From the NCBI GenBank assembly GCA_026398575.1, contig JAPLSP010000307.1:1-5356 (forward strand): 5,356 nucleotides of DNA. The letters run 5' to 3'. The notes below the pieces were generated by a model. The model searched no databases, was not told the origin of the DNA, and saw only the letters and a program-made list of their open reading frames with translations. This stretch comes from Candidatus Sumerlaeota bacterium. Lineage in GTDB: Bacteria; Sumerlaeota; Sumerlaeia; JADFCT01. Below are positions 1 through 5,356 of the stretch, piece by piece. Within the stretch, counting starts at the first letter, position 1. Each line of letters starts with the position of its first letter. Both the position numbers and the translations under genes were made by a program.

Positions 1-2177
1 TGCCCGCCTTCGCCGCGCCGCCGGACTTGACGCTCTGGTATGGCAAGCCCGCCGCCAATTGGGAACGCGAGACGTTGCCCATCGGCGCCGGGCGGCTGGG
101 CGCGACGGTGTTCGGCGGCGTCAAGCAGGAGCAGGTGCAGTTCAACGAGAGCAGCCTTTGGAGCGGCTGGCCGGAGCCTCAAAACGACCGCGCGAATGGC
201 TTCGCGGCGCTGGAAAAGGTCCGGAAGTTGTTGAAGGAGGGCAATCGCGCCGAGGCCGGCAAGGTTGCAGTGGCGGAGTTCCTGAGCGAGAAAGGATACG
301 GCAAGCCCGATTTCGGAAAGTATCAGGCGTTCGGCGAACTCGTCACGGATTTCGATGGCCTGCCTGCACAGGCGGTGAACTACCGGCGCGAGCTGGACCT
401 TGCGACGGCGCTTGCGCGCGTCAGTTTTCAGGCCGACGGCACGACGCATACACGCGAGTATTTTTGCAGTTACCCCGATCAAGTCATCGTCATGCAATTT
501 TCCGCTGCGACGCCCGGCAAGGTGAATTGCCGGTTGTCATTAAAGTCGCCGCATAAGCAAATCACCATCGCGGCGCGCGAAGCCTCGCTGACGCTAAGCG
601 GGCAAGTGGATAACGGGCAGGGAAATCCGGAGGGCATGAAGTTCGATGCCGCATTGCGCGCGCGCGCCGACGGCGGAACGGTCAGCGCTGAAAACGGCCA
701 GATCATTATTCGAAACGCCAACGCTGCGACTGTGATCATCGCCGGCGCGACGAATTACAAACTCGAATATCCCCGCTATCAGGGCGAACCGCCTGCGGCG
801 CGCAATGCGAAAACGCTCGCGGCGATTGGCGATAAAACCTATGAACAGTTGCGCGATGCGCACGTGAAAGACTATCGCCGCCTCTTCGATTGCGTTTCGC
901 TCGATCTCGGCGCCGGCGCCGCGAATAGGGAACCGACGGATGCGCGCCTCGCAAACTACAAAAACCGCAAAGATGACCGTGGCCTTGAGGCCTTGTTGTT
1001 CCAATACGGGCGCTACCTGCTCATCGCGTCATCGCGCCGGGGCGGACTGCCGGCCAATCTGCAAGGGTTGTGGAACAACAGCAACACGCCGCCTTGGAAT
1101 TGCGACTACCATCTCAATATCAACCTTCAGATGAATTACTGGCCGGCGGACAGCGCCAACGTGTCCGAGTGTTTCGAGCCGCTGAGCGATTGGCTCAACG
1201 ACCTGCGCGGGCCGGGCGCGAAGTCGGCGAAAACGCTCTACAACGCGCGCGGATGGGTCGTGCATCATACCGCGAACGTCTGGGGCTTCACAGCGGCGGG
1301 CGCGAATCGCGGTGTCCACATGGTAGAGCCGGAAGGCGGCGCCTTCATCTGCCAGAACGTCTGGGATCACTATGCGTTCACCGGCGACCGCGAGTATCTG
1401 CGCAAAGCGGGCTGGCCGTTGCTCAAGGGCGCTTCCGAGTTTTGGGCCGACGCCTTGCAGGAGGTGACCACCGGCTGTCTGGCCGTTAGCCCCAGCTTCT
1501 CGCCGGAACACGGGCCGCTGAATCAGGGCACGATGTACTCGGTCGAGACGGTCTGGGACCTTTTTACAAACAGCATCGAGGCAGCCAAAACGGTTGGCGG
1601 CGAAGATGAGTTCATCGCCCGCAAAAAGAACGTCGTCAAAGACACGCACCGGCATGTTTCGCATCTGTTCGCGCTCTATCCCGGACGGCAGATCACGCTG
1701 ACGGGCACGCCGGAGCTTGCCGCCGCCGCAAGGAAATCGCTCGAATATCGCGGCGACGTCGGCACGGGCTGGAGCAAGGCGTGGAAGATCAGCCTGTGGG
1801 CGCGCCTTGGCGACGGCGATCATGCGTGGAAAATCCTCAGCGAGCAAATCAAGGGCAGCATCTATCCGAATCTCTGGGACTCGTGTCCGCCGTTCCAGAT
1901 TGACGGCAACTTCGGCTACACCGCCGGCGTCTGCGAGATGCTCGTCCAAAGCCACCTGCGCGACGGCGACGGCTATCTGATCCACCTGCTGCCCGCGTTG
2001 CCGAAAGAGTGGGCAAGCGGCAGCGTCAAAGGCCTCCGCGCGCGTGGAGGCTTTGTCGTGGATGTCGAGTGGAAGGACGGCAAAGTGACGGCGTACAAGA
2101 TTCGCTCTGATGAACCACGCAATGTCAAAGCCCGCGTGAATGGCGAACTCAAACAAATTAAATCGGAGGAAATATAA
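1..2177 (+). CDS. GH95 family alpha-L-fucosidase (5' partial, exported)
   Basis: Glycoside hydrolase family 95 members are inverting enzymes that release terminal alpha-L-fucose, some alpha-L-galactose. The frame is open to the window edge; the residues before Leu-Thr-Leu-Trp-Tyr (PAFAAPPD) look like the end of a signal peptide with an AFA cleavage site, so the TTG at 27 is not the start. Counting the Leu at 27 as residue 1, the N-terminal beta-sandwich spans about 2-245 ([19 protein letters not shown]), the (alpha/alpha)6 catalytic domain about 265-640, and a C-terminal beta domain follows to 716. Residues matching the Bifidobacterium bifidum AfcA catalytic set Asn421, Asn423, Glu566 and Asp766 are present: Asn364 and Asn366 (NINLQMNYW), Glu494 (SPSFSPEHG) and Asp626 (FQIDGNFG). 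One oddity is that the stretch between F529 and H541 is much shorter than usual: the GQLQEW-type loop before HRHVSHL is absent. Family assignment is firm; fucose versus galactose specificity cannot be read from the sequence. Confidence 0.95.
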   Translation, partial: PAFAAPPDLTLWYGKPAANWERETLPIGAGRLGATVFGGVKQEQVQFNESSLWSGWPEPQNDRANGFAALEKVRKLLKEGNRAEAGKVAVAEFLSEKGYGKPDFGKYQAFGELVTDFDGLPAQAVNYRRELDLATALARVSFQADGTTHTREYFCSYPDQVIVMQFSAATPGKVNCRLSLKSPHKQITIAAREASLTLSGQVDNGQGNPEGMKFDAALRARADGGTVSAENGQIIIRNANAATVIIAGATNYKLEYPRYQGEPPAARNAKTLAAIGDKTYEQLRDAHVKDYRRLFDCVSLDLGAGAANREPTDARLANYKNRKDDRGLEALLFQYGRYLLIASSRRGGLPANLQGLWNNSNTPPWNCDYHLNINLQMNYWPADSANVSECFEPLSDWLNDLRGPGAKSAKTLYNARGWVVHHTANVWGFTAAGANRGVHMVEPEGGAFICQNVWDHYAFTGDREYLRKAGWPLLKGASEFWADALQEVTTGCLAVSPSFSPEHGPLNQGTMYSVETVWDLFTNSIEAAKTVGGEDEFIARKKNVVKDTHRHVSHLFALYPGRQITLTGTPELAAAARKSLEYRGDVGTGWSKAWKISLWARLGDGDHAWKILSEQIKGSIYPNLWDSCPPFQIDGNFGYTAGVCEMLVQSHLRDGDGYLIHLLPALPKEWASGSVKGLRARGGFVVDVEWKDGKVTAYKIRSDEPRNVKARVNGELKQIKSEEI
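2165..2170 (+). promoter_or_regulatory. Ribosome binding site of the second GH95-like gene
   Basis: GGAGGA lies 11 nt before the ATG at 2182 and inside the last codons of the upstream gene, whose stop is at 2175-2177. It decides the start: the alternative in-frame ATG at 2140 would add 14 polar residues in front of a normal signal peptide and has no comparable site. The arrangement fits translational coupling of the two GH95-type genes. Confidence 0.8.
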
Positions 2178-2181
2178 CAAC

Positions 2182-4842
2182 ATGAAAACGAATCGTATTC
2201 ACTTCGCCGTCTTGTTGCTGGCTGTGGCGCTAATCTCTTCGGCTCGCGCCGCGGAAACCGCCAAGCCGTCCATCGCCTTTCCCGCCGCGCTGGATGCGGC
2301 GGCGGTCGTGCAGTCGAGTATCGGCAATATCAACAGCGAGGCGCTGATGCTCGGCAATGGCGACCTCATGGGGCTGCTCTGGGAACGCAACGGAATGCTT
2401 TGTCTGCGCGTTGCGAAAAACGACATCTGGGATGCGCGCGTGGACACATCGCAGGACGTTCCGCTGATGCGTGTGGACGTTGCGAACAACAAATGGAGCG
2501 GCGGCGCGTATCCTCCGAGTTGGAAGAAGAAGAATCCACAACCGCGCTGCGCCGCCGTGATAAAAATCGGAGCAGGCGGCGCGGGCGGCGCAGAAACCGG
2601 CGCCTGGCAGCGCATCCGCTCTGGAGGCGAGGTGAACGAATGGCTGCGGCAGGGCGATACCGGCGTTATGGCCATTTCCGGAAAGGCGGGCGCTTCGGCC
2701 GGGTACCGCTGGTCAATCGCTCCGGCGCCGGCGGGCGCGTTCACGGCCTTCAAACTGCGCCTCTCCGGAAGCGCCGGCGCACAATATTTCGTGAACGTAT
2801 TGGCCGTGGAGGGCAAGCATCCGGTCGCAAGCGGATGGAAGGATTCGCCCGCCACGGAACAGGAAGTCTCGTTTCCGATTTCGGCGGCAAGCCCGGTTTC
2901 CGCCGTCGAAGTATATGTGCAGACGAAAGATGGCGCGCGCGCAGAGAACCGAATTCGCCGGATTGCGCTGGAAGGCGGAAAGGAACCGCTCGTGATTCCG
3001 CCGGGAATGCCGGACTCTGGGATCACTTCAGCCCGGCTGGATCTGCGCAGCGCTGTGGCGGAGATCAAACAGAGCGGTGGCGCCCCAACCATTGTATGCG
3101 CGTTGGCGAATTGCACTGCTTTCCTGATTGAGACGGAAAAGGAAGTCTCCCTTGAAGAAATCAAGTCGGCTGAATTGCCCGCCGCCGAGCAGGGAGAAAC
3201 CTCCGGCGTGAAGTGGCTGTATATGAAGATGCCTGGAGACGTGGATTACGCCGGCATGGAATACACGCTCGCCGTGGCCGCAAACGGCACGCGCAAAGTC
3301 GTGTCGGTCGCCACCTCATTCGACACGAAAGGGAACGTACGCGACGCGGCGATCCGCCTGGCGCGCGAAACCGCTGCGGAAGAAACCACGCAGCTCCTCG
3401 CGCGGCACGAGCAGGAATGGGCGCGCTACTGGGCGGCCAGCGGAGTAGAACTCGACGATCCGGACTTCCAACTCTGGTGGTATCGCATGGTCTATTACCT
3501 GCGCTGCTTTTCAAAGCCGGGCGCCACGCCGGTGGGTTTGTTCGCAGGGTTGGCGGGCGACAACACGCCGTGGCACGGCGACTATCACCAGAACTACAAC
3601 ATCTGGCAGCCGTATTGGACGCCCTTCATCATCAATCACCCCGATCAGGCCGAGCCGTGGATACGCTACATGAAAGAAATGCTCCCGCGCCTGCGTTGGC
3701 TCGCAAAGACCACCTATGATTGCGAGGGCGCCTGCATCGGCATTTCCACGTTCGCCTTCGAGCCGGACCCGGCCAAATGCAAGAGTGTGAACTGCCGCCA
3801 AGTCATGATCCCGCCTTACGGCTACACCCTCGGCATGGCTGGCATGGCCGCGCAAAATCTCTGGTACTCCCACCTCTATCGTCCCGACAGGAAATATCTC
3901 GACGAAACAATCTATCCCGTAATACGCGAGGTTGCGCTGTTCTATTGCTCGTTCGCCGAGAAGTGTCCGCGCGACGCGCAAGGCAAGGCGGTGTTCGGTC
4001 CGAGCTACAGTCCGGAGCATGGCAAGTTTGGCGTCGCAAACGTCCCGTTCGATATCGCGTACGCCCGCTTCATGCTAAAGGCTGCCATTGCCGCCTCCGG
4101 CGAACTCGGGCGCGATGCGGACTTGGCGGCACGCTTCCGCGAGGCGCTTGACCTGCTGCCGCCGTATCCCACTGCGCCGGATGAATCAGGCAAGCCGGTG
4201 GTCGTGGACTGGACGGGCTGCAAATTCCGCGAGATCAAAACGCACAACATCATCGTGCCCGACGTGCCGGTCTTCCCCGCCGATCAAGTGACGTGGGTCT
4301 CGCCGGAGCCGGAGAAGGAATTATTCCGCAACACCATCCGCCAGACCCATCATCGCGGCAGCAATTCCACGGTCATGTTCGGCGTGGTCAAGGCGCGGTT
4401 TTCGATGCTCGACGCGCTCGAAGACGCGCGCAAATACTACAAGACGGAAGTCCAGCCCAACGGCATGTTTCACTGGCCGATGCACGGATTCTATCTGAGC
4501 GAAAGCGTCGGCCTCGCAGCGATGATCTCCGAGTTCCTCATGCAGAGCGTGGACAACGTCATCCGCATCTTCCCCTGCTGGCCGAAGGAGAAAGACGCGA
4601 AGTTCGACTCGCTGCGCGCGCAAGGCGGCTTCCTCGTCTCGGCGGCGCAGGCTGGTGGTCGTGTGAAAAGCGTCACCATCCGCTCAACCGCCGGTGGAAA
4701 GCTCAAGTTCGTCAACCCCTGGCCTGCCGCGCCACAGGCCCGCAAGAACGGCGCTACCGTTACGCTCGCTGTTGAAGGCGCCGGGCTCTTTTCGCTCGAT
4801 ACTGTGGCGGGTGACACCGTTGTTTTGGAGCCGATCTTATGA
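2182..4842 (+). CDS. Divergent GH95-like (alpha/alpha)6 glycoside hydrolase, exported
   Basis: Predicted 886-residue exported protein. Residues 1-23 form a signal peptide (basic MKTNR, hydrophobic core, ARA before the likely cleavage site). Residues about 28-129 resemble the N-terminal beta-sandwich of GH95-type proteins (NSEALMLGNGDLMGLLW). A glycine-alanine linker (130-137) leads into a beta-rich segment, about 138-268, that looks like an inserted carbohydrate-binding-type sandwich. The GH95-like frame resumes near 280 (SARLDL), with the helical catalytic domain about 400-800 and a short beta tail. Asn471 and Asn473 (DYHQNYNIW) and Glu612 (SYSPEHG) match the catalytic Asn pair and general acid of GH95. 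The position of the catalytic Asp reads Ser773-Glu774 (FYLSESVG) where the upstream enzyme has FQIDGNFG, so mechanism or substrate probably differ. Four cysteines cluster at 514, 518, 533 and 538. It follows the upstream gene by 4 nt, very likely one operon. Fold assignment is good; the substrate is unknown, and a non-catalytic role is possible. Confidence 0.9.
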   Translation: MKTNRIHFAVLLLAVALISSARAAETAKPSIAFPAALDAAAVVQSSIGNINSEALMLGNGDLMGLLWERNGMLCLRVAKNDIWDARVDTSQDVPLMRVDVANNKWSGGAYPPSWKKKNPQPRCAAVIKIGAGGAGGAETGAWQRIRSGGEVNEWLRQGDTGVMAISGKAGASAGYRWSIAPAPAGAFTAFKLRLSGSAGAQYFVNVLAVEGKHPVASGWKDSPATEQEVSFPISAASPVSAVEVYVQTKDGARAENRIRRIALEGGKEPLVIPPGMPDSGITSARLDLRSAVAEIKQSGGAPTIVCALANCTAFLIETEKEVSLEEIKSAELPAAEQGETSGVKWLYMKMPGDVDYAGMEYTLAVAANGTRKVVSVATSFDTKGNVRDAAIRLARETAAEETTQLLARHEQEWARYWAASGVELDDPDFQLWWYRMVYYLRCFSKPGATPVGLFAGLAGDNTPWHGDYHQNYNIWQPYWTPFIINHPDQAEPWIRYMKEMLPRLRWLAKTTYDCEGACIGISTFAFEPDPAKCKSVNCRQVMIPPYGYTLGMAGMAAQNLWYSHLYRPDRKYLDETIYPVIREVALFYCSFAEKCPRDAQGKAVFGPSYSPEHGKFGVANVPFDIAYARFMLKAAIAASGELGRDADLAARFREALDLLPPYPTAPDESGKPVVVDWTGCKFREIKTHNIIVPDVPVFPADQVTWVSPEPEKELFRNTIRQTHHRGSNSTVMFGVVKARFSMLDALEDARKYYKTEVQPNGMFHWPMHGFYLSESVGLAAMISEFLMQSVDNVIRIFPCWPKEKDAKFDSLRAQGGFLVSAAQAGGRVKSVTIRSTAGGKLKFVNPWPAAPQARKNGATVTLAVEGAGLFSLDTVAGDTVVLEPIL

Positions 4843-4851
4843 ATACAAAAA

Positions 4852-4871
4852 TGTATGCCTTTAGGCGTATA
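4852..4871 (+). other. Small hairpin just after the second gene
   Basis: An 8-bp stem (4852-4859 with 4864-4871, six Watson-Crick and two G-U pairs) closes a UUUA loop, 9 nt past the TGA. No T-run follows, so it is not a standard intrinsic terminator. It could protect the mRNA 3' end or be chance. Confidence 0.3.
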
Positions 4872-4877
4872 ACGATG

Positions 4878-4979
4878 AAGTCACCACAGAGACACCGAGG
4901 CACAGAGAAATTCACAAAGAGCATTTTTCATGCATTAATGGATGCATTTCTCTGTGCCTTGGTGTCTCTGTGGTGACTT
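4878..4979. repeat. Long near-perfect inverted repeat (33-bp arms, 36-nt loop)
   Basis: The left arm 4878-4910 and right arm 4947-4979 are reverse complements at 32 of 33 positions. The single difference, G4897 against T4960, is a G-U pair in RNA. With wobbles the stem extends outward to 4874/4983. The arms carry the periodic CACAGAGACAC / GGCACAGAG wording that I recall from dispersed repeats between genes in many environmental bacterial genomes. The loop 4911-4946 contains two ATGCAT copies (4930-4935 and 4942-4947, the second overlapping the right arm by one base). No clear T-tract follows (only TTTATT), so it is not a textbook terminator, though such a stem could attenuate readthrough or block exonucleases. 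It fits a small palindromic repeat or non-autonomous element better than part of a gene. Confidence 0.85.
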
Positions 4980-5010
4980 TATTACAATTGGCTAAAGGAT
5001 TACAAAAAAT

Positions 5011-5016
5011 AGGAGG
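5011..5016 (+). promoter_or_regulatory. Ribosome binding site of the DUF1080 gene
   Basis: A perfect AGGAGG lies 8 nt before the ATG at 5025, an optimal spacing. It fixes the start of the DUF1080 gene and agrees with the signal peptide beginning at that ATG. The A-rich sequence just upstream contrasts with the GC-rich genes. Confidence 0.85.
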
Positions 5017-5024
5017 AAAGCATC

Positions 5025-5356
5025 ATGACCAAGCTCATGCAAATTCTCGCAGTCGCCGCCTTGCTGGCGGCATTCATGGCCGCAGCGCAGGCCGCGGAAG
5101 AGAAGATGACACTTGACGGACAGTGGAAGGCGCACGACATGCAGCGTCCGCGCCCGCCCGTGCGCGATCCGGGAGCGCCGTCGGAAAAGGAATTCGCCGC
5201 GCCGCCCTCCGACGCCATCGTGCTTTTTGACGGCAAAGACCTCACGATGTGGGAGCGCAAAGCGGGCGCGAAGGACGACGACAAAACATCCGAGCCGAAA
5301 TGGAAGATCGTGAACGGCTTTGCGGAAGTCACGTCGATGAGCGGCAGTATCTACAC
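5025..5356 (+). CDS. DUF1080 / 3-keto-disaccharide hydrolase-like protein (3' partial, exported)
   Basis: The first 110 codons of a gene that runs off the window. Residues 1-23 form a signal peptide (MTKLMQ, a hydrophobic Ala/Leu core, AQA before the cleavage site). Residues about 30-63 are an Arg/Pro-rich spacer (QRPRPPVRDPG, then APPSDA). The DUF1080 domain (PF06439, a concanavalin-like beta-jelly roll) begins near residue 64 with IVLFDGKDLTMWE and continues with PKWKIVNGFAEV around 92-102, the usual opening of this family. A few members have been shown to hydrolyse 3-keto-glycosides made by C3-oxidation of disaccharides; most are uncharacterised, so the reaction here is only inferred. It has its own strong ribosome site and sits 182 nt after the GH95-like gene with a palindrome between, so it may be the next gene of the operon or start a new transcript. 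The catalytic part of the domain is not visible. Confidence 0.9.
   Translation, partial: MTKLMQILAVAALLAAFMAAAQAAEEKMTLDGQWKAHDMQRPRPPVRDPGAPSEKEFAAPPSDAIVLFDGKDLTMWERKAGAKDDDKTSEPKWKIVNGFAEVTSMSGSIY

Noticed and set aside
27..29. TTG as the start codon of the first gene
   Set aside because: The frame is open upstream to the window edge and encodes a signal-peptide-like end (AFA then AP), so the real start is outside the window.
2028..2054. Terminator-like hairpin (GCCTCC / GGAGGC stem followed by CTTT) inside the first gene
   Set aside because: It lies within conserved coding sequence (KGLRARGGF), has only three T residues after the stem, and the gene continues intact for another 120 bases.
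2140..2181. Upstream ATG as start of the second gene
   Set aside because: It would overlap the first gene by 38 nt and put 14 polar residues ahead of a complete signal peptide; the GGAGGA at 2165 points to the ATG at 2182.
1029..2183. Long antisense open frame (384 codons) opposite the first GH95 gene
   Set aside because: It lies entirely opposite a well-supported enzyme; the product is Arg/Ala/Val-rich with no recognisable domain, as expected from GC-rich codons read in reverse.
2199..3164. Antisense open frame (321 codons) opposite the second GH95-like gene
   Set aside because: Ser/Ala/Pro-rich composition with no family signal, and the sense strand has clear signal peptide and GH95-type motifs.
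4947..4985. Classical Rho-independent terminator formed by the palindrome's right arm
   Set aside because: The stem is far longer than a typical terminator, the loop is 36 nt, and only TTTATT follows instead of a T-run; an effect on readthrough is still possible.
5000..5332. Antisense open frame (110 codons) opposite the DUF1080 start
   Set aside because: The + strand has a strong ribosome site, signal peptide and DUF1080 opening motif; the reverse product has no known features.

Overview
The window is GC-rich bacterial DNA with three genes, all on the + strand, all encoding exported proteins with recognisable or inferable signal peptides. Two are glycoside hydrolase family 95 (GH95)-type enzymes and the third is the start of a DUF1080 (3-keto-disaccharide hydrolase-like) protein. 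Exported GH95 enzymes, DUF1080 proteins with an Arg/Pro-rich N-terminal spacer, high GC and clear Shine-Dalgarno sites suggest a glycan-degrading member of the Planctomycetota-Verrucomicrobiota-Lentisphaerota group. This assignment rests on family recall, not on a marker gene.

Layout. Bases 1-2177 hold a GH95 alpha-L-fucosidase (or alpha-L-galactosidase) whose 5' end lies outside the window; the first visible residues look like the end of a signal peptide. After a 4-nt gap, bases 2182-4842 encode an 886-residue divergent GH95-like protein with its own signal peptide and an apparent beta-sandwich insertion. Its ribosome binding site lies in the last codons of the first gene, so the two are almost certainly co-transcribed. 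A 182-nt intergenic stretch (4843-5024) is more AT-rich than the genes. It contains a small hairpin and a striking 33-bp inverted repeat (32 of 33 positions matching) around a 36-nt loop. From 5025 to the window end runs the 5' part of a DUF1080 gene with a strong AGGAGG site.

How the genes may work together. GH95 enzymes remove terminal alpha-L-fucose (sometimes alpha-L-galactose) from glycans, and some DUF1080 proteins cleave 3-keto-glycosides. The simplest reading is part of a polysaccharide-utilisation locus in which exported enzymes trim a fucosylated or related glycan. The second GH95-like protein keeps the Asn-x-Asn and Glu motifs but not the canonical Asp, so its substrate is open.

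Points of most interest: the intergenic palindrome, which resembles a dispersed repeat; a conserved loop apparently missing from the first enzyme; and the altered catalytic aspartate in the second. No RNA gene, CRISPR array, transposase, defence system or clearly new system is visible.
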